Source: Chenopodium formosanum
Lineage: Eukaryota; Streptophyta; Magnoliopsida; Caryophyllales; Amaranthaceae
Direction: 5' to 3'
NCBI GenBank assembly: GCA_024500155.1
Contig: CM044860.1
Location: forward strand, 3,270,501 to 3,334,500
Length of the DNA stretch: 64,000 bases
Shown: positions 36,938 through 49,275 of the stretch, one piece after another
Numbering within the stretch: position 1 is the first letter of the stretch
How the letters are laid out: the number at the start of each line of letters is the position of its first letter
The notes under the pieces: model-generated
Database searches by the model: none
What the model was told of the DNA's origin: nothing
What the model saw: the letters and a program-made list of their open reading frames with translations, nothing else
Program-made: the position numbers and the translations under genes

Positions 36938-37071
36938 TTATTTTATTTTTAACAAGTCTTTTTGTAACCATATAACCCTATATTTTTATTAATACCTTCT
37001 CATTTTTGCTCGCTTATTTTGCATTTTTCTTACTCACCAACTTTTTACTTTATTGTTCTTACTTTCTCCAC

Positions 37072-37096
37072 TTTTTTTTTTTTTTTTTTTTTTTTT
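37072..37096. repeat. T-tract
   Basis: About 25 consecutive T residues within otherwise unremarkable AT-rich intergenic DNA upstream of the MAKR6-like gene. Confidence 0.6.
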
Positions 37097-38285
37097 CCTT
37101 CTTAGATTTACTCTACTTTTTCATAAAATTTTTACATAGTAGTTTAATCTAAATTAAGCAAGTAGAACAAATAAAATGAGGATTGAGGATTCTATAATTT
37201 AACCATTGATTAAGCTCCACCTCCACTTGTTCTAGATTATTTTTATTTGCATTGGTTCTTAATTAACCAAAAATTTGTATTGGCTTCTAATTAGCCATGA
37301 TTCTCCTCTCTTTATCTAGATAATTTACTAAAAGTATATTTCATCATTATTGCTCTCTTAGGCTAGTCATAATTCATACAACTTTATATTGAAGAGACCA
37401 CTTCTAATTAGTAATCTAGACTTGACTATCTTTCCATTCATGCAAACGATGGGCCCTTTAACACATGCTTCCTCAGAATTCTTCCTTTAAAACATTAGAC
37501 ATACTAACATTTTTGCCAGAAGGCCCAGTTTATTTTCTTTGCCAATTGTGACAACCTGGATATTATTATTTTAAATATTTTTTTATGTATAAATATTTCC
37601 TCCTTTAGCACATTACAATAATCTAATTGAAGAAAATAAGCTGAGCTAACAACGTCATTTCTCAACTAAACATGTTGCAGATAAGGTGGTACCATCTTTG
37701 TTTTCTTTCCATTTCTTTATTTCCCTTCCCCCAATTTTATTGCTTGGATTATTTTAGACAAAAACCCCTTTATAATGTCCATAATTCCAACATAATCATC
37801 TCTTAAATCTCAATTTTCTAATCTATCACTTTGAAAAACATAATCCGCTCATCAATAAATACAAAATACGGAGTACATACTATAAGAAAATCACAGTTTG
37901 CATAATAATTGTGAAGATAGGCAAAAAAATTTAGACTTACAGATATACTTAATGATAATTATAAAAGAAAAATTGAATGGTTTTGTCATTCTCTAAATCT
38001 ACAAAGTGTTTATATTATCATGACTCCCGATAATCTCTCTAGGGTCTTTCAATATATGTCAACTCCAAAGCCAAGAAATGACAAAATCTATGTCTTTCAA
38101 TAATCAATAAATATATTTCATGGAACATTCTGAAACTGTACCTCTCCTTGAATTTGTGGTCCTTCATTGATACTTGTAATTAATACTCCAAAATTCCACC
38201 AATTCAAGCATAACATAAATCTCTTATTCCATAAACCTGTATTTTTCTCCTTAAACACTCAACTCATACTACTAATTTAAACAAT

Positions 38286-38906
38286 ATGGATACTTCACAC
38301 CCTCTAGCAACAGAGAGCTTCTCATACAGTTGGTTAGCAACAGAATCAGAATTACACAAAACCATCTCAAACAACATATCAGAATTAGAAACTTCTCACA
38401 ACTTTGATTTCGACATTTCAATCTCGAAAACTAGTCCCTCTTCACTTGTTCATGCTGATAAACTCTTCTCCAATGGCCTCATCTTGCCTCAGTCCCTCGA
38501 CGAGTCAGGGGACAACAACTATTATGCTTCAACACCATCACCATTGCTTATCAGTTCTACAATTCATCATCATCATCATCCACCTTCGTCGTCGTTTCGA
38601 AGAATGTTCACGGGAAAATGGAGTAAATTTGTACCTAGGAAAATAATCAGCAAGTACATAAAATGCTTGATTCCTAGGAGAGAAACAATAGGCAGGGGTG
38701 GAACAAGAGTTGATGATGTGAATAGGATAACTTGGGAAGTAAAAAGTTGGACTACTAATAATACTCCAGTAGTTTCTTCTCCTATGAGAGATAATTCATC
38801 AGCTTATTGTTCAGCAGCAGCAGCAGCAGCTTGGAGTGATATTGATGAGAGCTCCATTCGTGATGCTATTCTCTACTGTAAAAGATCTAGTACTGGTTTA
38901 TGTTAG
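38286..38906 (+). CDS. MAKR6: MAKR6-like membrane-associated kinase regulator
   Basis: An intronless frame of 206 residues. It begins MDTSHPLATESFSYSWL, the N-terminal SFSYSWL motif typical of MAKR6-type proteins. DFDFDISIS and LVHADKLFSNGLILP follow, the latter being the family block for MAKR proteins (VHADELFSNG in relatives). A basic segment (FRRMFTGKWSKFVPRKIISK, KYIKCLIPRR) could bind anionic membrane lipids. The C-terminus ends SSIRDAILYCKRSSTGLC, another conserved patch. MAKR proteins relate to BKI1 and modulate plasma-membrane receptor kinases; the role of MAKR6 itself is poorly defined. A His run followed by PP, and an Ala run, are species-specific low-complexity insertions. The start is the only early ATG and lies in an A/C-rich leader. 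Confidence 0.85.
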   Translation: MDTSHPLATESFSYSWLATESELHKTISNNISELETSHNFDFDISISKTSPSSLVHADKLFSNGLILPQSLDESGDNNYYASTPSPLLISSTIHHHHHPPSSSFRRMFTGKWSKFVPRKIISKYIKCLIPRRETIGRGGTRVDDVNRITWEVKSWTTNNTPVVSSPMRDNSSAYCSAAAAAAWSDIDESSIRDAILYCKRSSTGLC

Positions 38907-38909
38907 TCT

Positions 38910-39715
38910 TAATTAAGGTTTTCATTTGGTTCTTGTTTAAGCATGTACAAATGTTTTTCATTTTTAGATGATGATGAATATTTTTCCAATTTTGGATTTT
39001 ATTGTAATTATTGTTGTGTTAAGTTTGATAATGCTAGGCTTTGAATGTATTGGGCTACCTACGTGCGTGTGTGACAAGTTTACGGTTTTTGACTCTAAGG
39101 CTTTAAGATTATAAATTCAAATGTTATATACGGAGTTTTTGAGAGTTGGGATATCATATATCCTTTATTTATAATTAATGGTGTGACATGTTATTTCATA
39201 TGAATTAGGCCTGAAAGAACTGTAATCTTATGACAATATAACTCATAATCAATTAATTTGCTATTCCTATCTATTCTTAGGGTAAGATAAGATCTCTTCA
39301 CTCAATTAATTATTAAGGAAAATTAATTACTCCGTCTTTAATTCACTATAGAAATTGCAAAACTTAGTACGAACTCGTATATTAATTCTTGAAAGATGGT
39401 GAAGAATTGTTCTTGAAAAAGAGGTTTAAGTTGAAGGGCCCAGAAAGAGTGGTTTGTCTAGTATAATAGGAAATGCAGATTTTGATTTGGTAAGTCATAT
39501 TGCAACTTTTGATTTGGTCGGTCCACCACTCGAGCGCGCACTCTCATTAGAAGACACCTTTTTGTTTGTACAGTAGGCGCTTGTAATTTAGCTACTCGTA
39601 GTATAACCATACCCATTATGTTGGGCCTATGTCTATCTTCCAAATTATGGGAATCATTATTCTTACCACTACGATGTAACCCTTGTTATTCTTATTAATA
39701 TTTATTAAATATATT
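38910..39715. other. 3' region of the MAKR6-like gene and intergenic DNA
   Basis: Probable 3' untranslated region to about 39050, then AT-rich DNA without a recognisable gene. Confidence 0.4.
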
Positions 39716-39716
39716 A

Positions 39717-40011
39717 CTCCCTTCGTTCCCTTTTAATAGTCATTTTTGGTAGAAAATTAAGGGAATTAATAAACATAAATATGAAGTAATAAAAGTACAT
39801 TGAAAAAGTAAATTTATATTAACTATGCAAAAAAGTAGAGAGATAAAGTAATTAAAGTACATGAGAAAGTTAAATTTGCACAAATATTTTTGCAAATGGG
39901 TAAAAGTTTTGGTAAAAAATAATATTAATGGTACTTGAAAAAAGCAAATGTGACTAATATTTTGGATCACCAAAAATGGCATAAGTGATTATCAAAAGGG
40001 GACGGAGGGAG
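39717..40011. mobile_element. Stowaway-like MITE
   Basis: The left end CTCCCTTCGTTCCCTTTTAA and the right end, opposite strand CTCCCTCCGTCCCCTTTTGA, are flanked by TA on both sides (39715-39716 and 40012-40013). It is 295 bases long and the interior is non-coding. It is the same family as 33931-34224, inverted. Confidence 0.85.
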
Positions 40012-40019
40012 TATTGATT

Positions 40020-42200
40020 AAAGATTGCATTGATAAATATGTCGATTAAATTAAAACATGTATTTGTATTTTAATATAGAGGGAGTATTACATATTCTGT
40101 GATGTTGAGGGAGCATTTTTCAACTCTACTACAAATAGAATAAGAGTTACCGAATTTCTTTTCTTCATATACTTTTTCATTTTCAAAATATTTATGAAGT
40201 ATAATTGTTTTTAAATGACCTCACATAGAATTATTGTTCTAACATTGATTGGATGAGGCAAAGATACATGTAAAGGAACAAGACATCCACTTAAAAAAAT
40301 CATGACATGCGTCCTAATGGTAATTAAATTTAATATAAACATTTAAGTTATTATATGAATATGTCTAATAAACTCCATCTTGTTAGGAGTAAAATAATGA
40401 GTTTAGCTTTCTAAATGAGGAGTTTCTTAGAGTAATTACTTTGCCTTTCCTAAACAAGATGGTCAAGAAAGTCAACCACTATATTAAGTTTGTGAAACCA
40501 ACAAACCATTAAGAAACTTCCATGGTACTAAAAATACATGTACGAAGTGTAGTAGGTTAGCTGATTAGGTTACATAGCCTCAATTAATAATTAGATGAAA
40601 CAAATAAGTAGTATTATATGGTCTCGTGTTTTTCTTGTGTTTAGGTTTTTTATTTTTAGTTGTCTCTCTCTTTGATTGTTACTCCGTATAAATGATGGTG
40701 TAACAACAAGTTAACTCCATTAGAGCCAATTAGGACTAGAAGAGAGATATTGTGTGGGTGTAATAGCCAACATCTTAGCTTGGACACAACCTAATTTCAT
40801 GTCCCCTAGCTAAGATCTTTGGTTTTTCTGTCCCTACTTGCTATTAACAACAGGCAACAAGGATAAGGAGTATTATTTCAGATATATATCTTCTTTGCTG
40901 ATTAATATAATGTATGATACAACAATAGTTAATTACTATTACTATCACCTTTTAAAAACCTAGCATAAAAGACAAGACACCAAGAAATAAAATCAAATTT
41001 TATATACTTATTCAATGAGGCAATCTTTATGTATTTTTGTACAACACACCAAAAAAAAGTATTTAAGTGTCTTTAAACATCTACTCGTATATATTAGTTA
41101 CTATGAATTATAATGTTTTTACTTATGTCAAAGTACTATATTTATTTTATTTTTTTAATCACAGAAGTATTATTATAAAGTAAATTAGTTAAAAGAACAC
41201 TGTATATATGTTGCATTGTCACCACAAAAGTGATGTTATTTGAAGAATAATCTTGATACAGTATAGGAGAAGGCAAAAACTTGTATATTTAACATTGGGT
41301 GTATGCATGATGATATCAAAGTTAAGTCTCTTTGAAGTCTCAAGCAACACACTACGCATAAGAAGTTAACTTACAAAAATTTAAGGAATTGTTATGTGAT
41401 TAATGGTGATTAACCCTATTATACGTTGTATACAAGTTAGATAACGTAAGATATATTGACATATTGTAATCTCAATCAAATCAATTACAAACATAGCTTA
41501 CTTAGTTACTTATACCTATGAATATATATGTCAATTGCAAATTTCCAATATTTCCATAGGTAAAAACAGAGATAACTATTTAATCTAAACGCATTTCATA
41601 TTATTAGAGATGTTGAAGATTACATGATTAAAATATAGATGCGAAAGAAGAGACGAGAAGAAAGAAGGGGACCAAGGACAAGGGTGCGTGATCATGTTGG
41701 AAAAGGCAATCAAATATCATTGTTACTACCCCATAAAGTAAGGGCATAAAAGTATAAAACTGCTATATTTTGGGTTCATTGTGTGCAGTTGACACTGTTG
41801 ATTTATACCCCTAACTACACGACTAATTTCTCCATGTACATTGTACTCGTAAAATTATAGGCCATAAATTGAACAAGTTAAACATCAATAGCATGGCTTC
41901 ATGTGTTATGGAAAGTCAAATAAAATGAATGTCTATTTCACGTGACGCCCGTTTTAAAGGATTTTGCCCAACCTACCCAAGCTTTTGGGACCATCAGCAA
42001 GGCATTTGGTTAATATGCATGGTTTCTTGATGTTGAATTTTACATAAGAGGTTGAAAATGGGCAAACACTGAAACACTATCCTAGATTGAGAAGATCTAA
42101 GTAGTGTTCGAGCCAAATTAAACTAATTGGTACGGACTACGAAATACCAAGTATGTTATAGGGCTAAAGTAATTGGTACGGACTATAAAGTATCAAGTAT
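40020..42200. other. Intergenic DNA, nothing recognised
   Basis: Two kilobases of AT-rich DNA with only short random frames. No tRNA, conserved exon or paired transposon ends were seen. Confidence 0.45.
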
Positions 42201-42212
42201 GTAACAGAGCAA

Positions 42213-42347
42213 GGGTCTGTTCTCATTGACTGAACTGAATTGAACTTATTAGAGCTGAGTTGAACTGAACTTATTATAACTAAAATGAACTAAACTGAAC
42301 TGATTAGAGCTGAACTGAACTGAAAATAATCTGATCAGAACAGGGCT
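42213..42347. mobile_element. Tourist-like MITE rich in CTGAA words (copy 3)
   Basis: Starts GGGTCTGTTCTCATTGACTG and ends CTGATCAGAACAGGGCT, with CAA duplicated exactly on both sides (42210-42212 and 42348-42350). It is the shortest copy (135 bases) of the family at 33374 and 36742. The interior is AACTGAACT-type repeats. Confidence 0.75.
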
Positions 42348-42647
42348 CAAGTAGCTCCTCAAGATAGATGACCGAATTATGTCATAAAATCATATACTAA
42401 TACTTATACACGTAAATATCATATGTATTTCGAGAATTGTTAACCGGGAAAATTTTCATTAAAACACTCATTCAATTATTTCTAAATAATCACGTTAAAC
42501 TACAAATTATAAGTCTCTCAAAATATTAGTAATGAGCTACCTAAAACCCCGAGTCATAGACGCATTATTAGAGGCCAAAAATCTGAATTTTGAATAATAA
42601 TCCCTTACAACTTTACAAGGCTGACAGAAATCAAAATTTGTAACTGA

Positions 42648-42660
42648 GAAAAAAAAAAAG
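42648..42660 (-). terminator. Pol III T-run terminator of tRNA-Leu
   Basis: An A-run on the plus strand corresponds to a run of T on the minus strand a few bases after the tRNA 3' end. This is the normal signal for RNA polymerase III release. Confidence 0.8.
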
Positions 42661-42664
42661 GAAA

Positions 42665-42748
42665 TGTCAGAAGTGGGATTTGAACCCACGCCCTCTTTCG
42701 AAGATCAGAACTTGAGTCTGGCGCCTTAGACCACTCGGCCATCCTGAC
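42665..42748 (-). tRNA. tRNA-Leu (anticodon CAA)
   Basis: On the minus strand GTCAGGATGGCCGAGTGGTC opens the gene and CCCACTTCTGACA closes it. The acceptor stem is seven pairs (GTCAGGA with TTCTGAC) and the discriminator is A. The A box (TGGCCGAGTGG) and B box (GGTTCAAATCC) are intact. The anticodon loop CTCAAGT gives CAA (reads UUG). The long variable arm is that of class II leucine tRNA. No intron is present. The closing pair of the anticodon stem is C-A rather than C-G, a small departure. A run of ten T residues just downstream on the minus strand (42650-42659) would terminate pol III. Confidence 0.95.
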
Positions 42749-43009
42749 TTTCTTGTTACATTTCATCACTTTAGGTAAATATTTCAAATAAACCTCCGCC
42801 TAAACTCGTATTCTATTGTTTCTTCATTTTACTTCTCACTTCTGCATCAACACCCTCATCACAGCGCTCCAACTCCACCTCCACCCCACGCCAACAACTC
42901 AACGACGCCGCCACAAACTCCGCCCTCTCATCCGTCAGGCTAAGTCGGCGCCGCCGCATTCTGAGAATCACACCTTCAAGTTTTGCGGCAGATTTGGTGG
43001 TTGATTGCA

Positions 43010-46000
43010 ATGAACCCAATTCAATATCAAGCAATGGGGCATCCTCCTCCTCCTCCTCAACAATGGGGCCCATCAATTCCTCCAAACCCACCTCCTTCTA
43101 CCACTTTCTGGAACCCCTTGAATGTCCAACACCACTTTAAAGAATTACATGAAACCCTCTCTCTCGCAAATGCACTGTAAGTTTTCCTCTAATTTTCTTA
43201 ATTTCTTACTGAAAAAGTTGTTATTGTAAGTTTAATTTAATTGGGTCTTTTTTGTTTTTGTTTGTTGGGTTGTTTATGGTAGGCAAAAAGAGCTGGAGAT
43301 GTTGATGAAGGTTAAGGAAGTAAAAGGGTGTGTGGGAAAAGAGAATGATAATGATGGTGTTGATGGGTCAATTGATAGTTCAAAAATTGATGAGTTTTGT
43401 AGGTTTTTTGAGGATAATAGGATTGATTTGGGTGCCCAAGAGTTGATTTTAGTGGAGGCTGCAAATGAATTAATGTCAAAATTGAAATTTCTGCTTGAGC
43501 CTCTTAAGTTTGTTACTGATGGTGGGACCCCATGGGAGGAGAAATCTGCTGTTGTTAGATTGAGTGACAATATTAACAAGTCGAAACGCAATAAGTTGTG
43601 GAGGAAGAGGAAGAGACGTCGTGTTGGTGAATCACTTGCTAAGGTTGTTTCCTATTGCTGATATTAAACTTTTGATCTGAATTACAAGCCTTGGAGTGTG
43701 TCTACATTAATCGACTTTCTTAATGGTGTACAGGAGGAGGAGAAATTCAAGAAACTCGACCAAGAAGCTGATGAATGGAGGGCTAAAGAAATTGCCAAGG
43801 ATATGGCACAACAAAAGGTACTATGTGTTGCATTCACTTGTGATATATTAAAATGGGACAGTTGTTGGTTCAGGTTTAAAATGATAAAGGTTCAAATGAA
43901 CTAACATATGGTGAATGTGATCGCTAATGACATTCTACGTGGATGGTTAATAATTTAGTATTCTGTGGTAGGTCTTTACTAGTAGAGAACTACCTTGTTT
44001 TGTCTAATTTTTTCGATTTTCTGCCATCTTCCTGGTTTGACAATTTATGCTTCAAAGTTCAGAATTTTTAGATGCAGAACTGAACTTGTATTGGGTGCAT
44101 TTAACTTTGCTAGTAATAGAACTAATTATCCTTGAGCATTATTTGACAAAATGTTGATATGAGCTATTAAAATACTAGTGAAATAGAGTAATTCATATAA
44201 TTACTTGTTTTATAGCTTAGTGTACTCAGCCACTTCAGAGAGAGAATCATAAGGGAGATGGTGGCTATCTATACAAAGCTGAATTTCCGTAAGTCCTTAT
44301 TTTCAGTTACATGACTCTTTCTATCATTTTAAATCTTCCTTGTCTATGATAAGCATACATCAACTACTTCAATCTCTAGTTTTAACGGGGTTAATCTCTG
44401 CTTAGATATATCAAAATAGTTTGCTGATGTCTTAGCTGTCTACTAGTTGCCACCTGCTATTTGGTCCTAACACTTATCATCTTCACATGTTTGGTATTTC
44501 TACTTTCTTGTCATAACACCATTTTTGCTCTTGCTAACTTCGTCAGTGGCTAATTCTGCCATATGTCACTTGTTTTAACGTGTTCTCTTGAACAGGACTG
44601 GTTTTTACGTTAATTTATGACTGTATGCAGGTGGAAAAAATGAAAGTAATTGCAAAGCAGAAGGCTAAAGAGGAGAGAAAGAAATTGGAAGCTGAGGTGA
44701 GAATATGCATGTTTAGGAGTATTACATACATATTATTCCTTCTAAAACTAAAATAAATGCTTTCAACCTAATACCATTCTTTGTTTGGATATTCTCTTTT
44801 TAGTCTCTATATATGTTATCAATATTTGCATTGTTTTAAGGTGAGTTGCTATGTGATGCTTTGTATGGATTACTGACTTGATGTGAAGTTATTTTCAGCT
44901 AGGGCAAATTTTTTCCAAATATTTTAAGCTTAGATTTTAATTTGTGTGACCCATATTGTTCTGTTTACTATGGCCTAAACATATACGGAGTGTCATCTGC
45001 AATTTTCGCAAAATCCTATATTCTGTATAAGTTTCTTTCATTTCTCACCCTCCCACCCTCTTCCTTTTTTTTTTCCTCATACATGATGCTTTCTAACTGC
45101 ATTCTTTTCTTGGTTTAGCCTAGTGTCTATACGCACACAGATCAACTGCATTCTTTTCTTCATTCAGCCTTTTCTATTGACATTCTTGGAGCCTGACTAT
45201 ACAGAAGGCTTTCTATTTCTTACAATTATTCATTGAACAAACATGTTTCTATGTTTCAGCTTGAGCTGGCTTTGATGGTTGAGAAGTTACAAGAACTGCG
45301 CTCTGTAAGGATACAGAAGTTGAAAAAACAAGGTATGAATCTCGAACCATTTACTTACGTTGAAGATAAAGGCCCCGTTAATGTTTTCATAGAAATGTAT
45401 GCTGATACTATGGCGTGAAAATCATGCAGGCCATTTTCTTCCAGAAGAAGATGACAAGTTTCTTGAGAGAGTTCGAGTTGCAGTTGAAGAGGAAGAGCGC
45501 CAAGCAAAGGCTGCTGCAGCAACAGGTTCAGCCAAGAATGCTATTGCAGCTGCTGAAGAATCTAGAAAAGTTACTCATGGTTCCAAGTTGGAACCGAAGG
45601 ATGAAACCAGTAAGGATAATGGTGAAGAAAGTGAAGAGCAGAGAACTCAGAGTAAAAGTGGGCTTGACTCTCTTGCTTCCACTAGCAAAGATTCTGAAAA
45701 ACAAGGCTCTGACAGACAAAGCCATGGTACATATGACTATGTGGCTAATTTACCCCCGGAGTTCTATCACTATTATCATGGAAGTAATACTGACATGGGT
45801 ACTCTGATTGAGGTAATTTACAATTGATTTTAAAATTCACTCTAGGTTTTATATAGATTTCCTTGTGACTCTAATACCATCTCTACAAATTTTTTAAATC
45901 GTCTATATAATAGGCCCTGTAAACTAAACACGAGGAGTATGAGGCAACCCATCATAAAACCTTAGAACGGCTTAAAAGTAATATTTTGTATATGGGTGCA

Positions 46001-47374
46001 TGGCAGGATCTTCATAGTTTGCTCATAGTCTGTGCAGCCATTGTCACCTTAAAAGTCTATGTTCATGGAATGTCACTGACATTCCTAACACAGCCATGCC
46101 AAACAAGTGTATGTGGTGAAACTTGATGTAGCATGTTGTGGATCCCAGGTAATGTTTGGTTACCAATTAGGATAACCACGGGGTTTTTGGACTTGCTGAC
46201 TTACCGTACTACGACATGACCTATGCTTATATTGTGGTATGTATTTGTTACAGATGAACTGACTGGGTTAAGGTTTCCCTAGGTGGCTTAAGAGAATAAT
46301 GGCTTCTAGAATAAAGATTAGGCAGTGATAGTAGAGGTAACAATCAATGGCATGCCAATGTTAATACAGTAATACCTCATCTTGCATCTGGTTGACATAG
46401 GACTCTTAGAACAGAGTCTTGTGACAGGATGCGGGACTTCAGAACTCATTCGAAAGGAGAGTGAGGAGAGATTGGAGGACTGAATTAAATTTCCTTAGTC
46501 TTAATCTTTGAGGACAATGGAAATTTAGAAGCCCCTCTAGACGTCTAGACCTAACCAGTGATAGTGCTAACTGCTAAGGTCTACTATTTCTGTTTGTTCA
46601 TTTTGTATTGTTGAAGTTATCCAATCTCAGACACCAAGGTCTGGCTAGTGATCAACGATAGGTCGATAGTATTACAGAATTGCCAACTCTCGAAAATCAA
46701 TCTGATTTATGTCGCACTTTGATTTCTTTGTAAAGAGCATTAAGTTCTATTATTAGCTTGCTTGATGTGCTTTTCTTACTTTAAAAACGCTAAACTTTTC
46801 TCCCTTTCGGGTTTTGACTTTTTCCTTTAAATCCATTTTTGCAGGTTCGGAGAACTTGGGATGCATACATAAGGCCGGGGGGAAGGTGAGAATGTCCTGC
46901 ACCCTACACTTGTGATCCTTTTGTTCTAACTTTGTAGATTAATAGTTTTTGTAAAAAGAGTTGATGTAGTATGATTTGTGAATGATAGAAATAGCGCAAG
47001 CCAGAGAAAATTAAAACTGTGCTAAAACCTTTTAGGTTTCTAATACATTTATGACCATTTGGGAAAGATCATTGCATACAAATTTAAATCTTAGAAAATT
47101 TGAGACACGGTTGATTAAAACTGCTATAAAAAATACATGGCCCAATTATACTTGGTTCTTTCTTGATTCAGCTGCAACACCTATATCAAACCATTCCCAA
47201 CACTGCACCTCTTCTAAGTGATGGATGGCAAAATTTCTCTTCTGCATTGTGTTTCTTGATTATCCTCCCTATGACTAATATATTATGTGTTTCAGTCGTA
47301 TTCCAGGGCACTGGGTTCAACCACCCTCTCCAGCAGACGAAGTATGGGGATCTTATCTTGTGCAGCGTAGATGA
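43010..47374 (+). CDS. SNRNP59: U11/U12 small nuclear ribonucleoprotein 59 kDa protein
   Basis: Coding exons 43010-43176, 43283-43643, 43734-43817, 44631-44696, 45260-45332, 45430-45812, 46845-46885 and 47296-47374 sum to 1254 bases, giving 417 residues. The order is a Pro-rich N-terminus (MGHPPPPPQQWGPSIPPNPP, FWNPLNVQHHFKELHETL), then a basic KSKRNKLWRKRKRRRVGES patch. A long charged helix follows (EEEKFKKLDQEADEWRAKEI, VEKMKVIAKQKAKEERKKLE, LVEKLQELRSVRIQKLKKQG), then HFLPEEDDKFLERVR, and last the C-terminal block VRRTWDAYIRPGGSRIPGHW. This is the plant form of the 59K (PDCD7) protein of the U11/U12 di-snRNP, which recognises U12-type introns in the minor spliceosome. The final block WDAYIRPGGSRIPGHWVQPP is the most diagnostic part. 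The start is the first ATG giving MNPIQYQAMG. Intron 6 is about 1 kb. Confidence 0.92.
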
Positions 47375-47808
47375 TACTTCAATACTCCATAACAACTAAT
47401 TGGTGTCCCTGCAACTTTATAGAGGAACTGCTGAAATTCAGCTGTGTGCACCCTTAATGAACAGCAAAGTGTGTGTTCTTGTGTGCTAAGATAATTCAGC
47501 TGTGCACATCCTTAATGAATAGCAGGGTGTTGTGAGGATATTAACAAACAGCGATGGTAAAGCAAGAAATATCTTGAGAATAAAGGAGATTCTCTCAAGC
47601 ACAACACCTCTATTCTGCCTCCATCCATGGCAAGTGCATGCTCCATAGCTCTCAAAGGATTTGAATAGTTGTTTATTCTTTCTATTTTGTCAAGGTGCTC
47701 ATCCTATTTGATCCACTGCCAAAGTTGTTCTTCAATAGGTCTTATTCCCTGAAAACGTAGAGAAACTTTTATCAGCCAGTTCAGTTTCTTCATCTTTGTC
47801 TTCTCATT

Positions 47809-49275
47809 GGCCATGTTTGGTAATTGGCTTTTAGTTGGCTTTTTGGTTGACTTTTGGCTTTTGGCTTTTTCTTTTGGTCAAACAGCCAAAATACTTGTTT
47901 GGTAAATGGCTTTTCAGCTAGGTGAAAAAGCCGGCTTTTCCGCCAAAAACAAAAAGCTAGTGTTACTAGCTTTTTGGTTTTGGCTTTTGGCTTTTCATTA
48001 AACAAATTACTTTTTATCCTTAATTAATAATTAATAATTAATAATTAATAATTAATAATTAATAATTAATAATTAATAATTAATAATTAATAATTAATAA
48101 TTAATAATTAATAATTAATAATTAATAATTAATAATTAATAATTAATAATTAATAATTAATAATTAATAATTAATAATTAATAATTAATAATTAATAATT
48201 AATAATTAATAATTAGTAATTAGTAATTAGTAATTAGTAATTAGTAATTAGTAATTAATAATTAATAATTAATAATTAATAATTAATAATTAATAATTAG
48301 TAATTAGTAATTAGTAATTAATAATTAATAATTAATAATTAATAATTAATAATTAATAATAATTATTAATTATTAATAATTAATAATTAGTAATTAATAA
48401 TTATCAATCAATAATTAGTAATTAATAATTAATAATTATCAACCAATAATTAGTAATTAATAATTGGTAATTAATTAATAATTAATTATTAATTTGTAAT
48501 TAGTAATTGATAATTGATAATTAATAATCAGTAATTAATAATTAATAATTATTAATCTATAATTAATAATTAATAATCAGTAATTAATAATTAATTATTA
48601 ATAATTAATAATTAGTAATTAGTAATTAATAATAAGTAATCAGTAATTAATAATTAGTAATTAATAATTTATAAATAGTAATTAATAATCAATAATCAAT
48701 AGTTAATAATTTATAATTAGTAATTCATAATCAATACTTATTAATTAATAATTTATAATTAGTAATTAGTAATAAAAAATTAGTAATTAATAATCTATTA
48801 TTAGTAATTAATAATTAATAATTATTATTTAATAATTAGTAAATTAGTAGTTATAAGTACTTAAAAATTAATAGTTAGTACTCCGTAATTAGTAATTATT
48901 AGTACTTAATTATTAATAACTAGTAATTAACAATTGTTAGTAATATGTAATTAATATTAAGTGCTTAATAATTAGTAATTAGTACTTAATAACTAGTAGT
49001 TTATAATTAATAATAAGTAATTATAAATTAGTAGTTAATATTTTGTATTAGTAATTAATAATTAATAATACTGATAATAAATGTATAAGAATACATAATA
49101 ATGCCCTTTAAGGTTGTTTTGCATAGTTACAGCCAATATCTAACAGCTGATTTTACCAAACATGTTTACATACAATAAATAGTCAAACAGCCACTACAAA
49201 CAGCCAATACTAACAGTCAGTCAAACAAGCCAAGTTAAACAGCCAGCAGCCAACAGCCAATTGCCAAACAAGGCC
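47809..49275. mobile_element. MITE-like element expanded by an ATTAATA repeat
   Basis: The terminal inverted repeats are GGCCATGTTTGGTAATTGGC on the left and GCCAATTGCCAAACAAGGCC on the right. They are flanked by ATT on both sides (47806-47808 and 49276-49278), a 3-bp target duplication suiting PIF/Harbinger-type elements. Subterminal zones repeat TTTGGCTTTT on the left and AACAGCCA on the right, which are roughly complementary. The middle (48016-49075) is a long AT-only tract. There is no transposase. The element follows directly after the 59K gene's 3' region. Confidence 0.75.
48016..49075. repeat. (ATTAATA)n minisatellite about 1.06 kb long
   Basis: The unit ATTAATA repeats almost perfectly from about 48020 to 48215. 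It then runs in alternating blocks of ATTAATA and ATTAGTA to about 48360, and becomes progressively more diverged towards 49075. The gradient from exact to degenerate units suggests recent expansion at the left end. It lies wholly inside the MITE-like element. Confidence 0.9.

Noticed and set aside
48016..49075. CRISPR-like appearance of regularly spaced repeats
   Set aside because: Units are contiguous AT-only heptamers without spacers in a plant nuclear context; this is a minisatellite.
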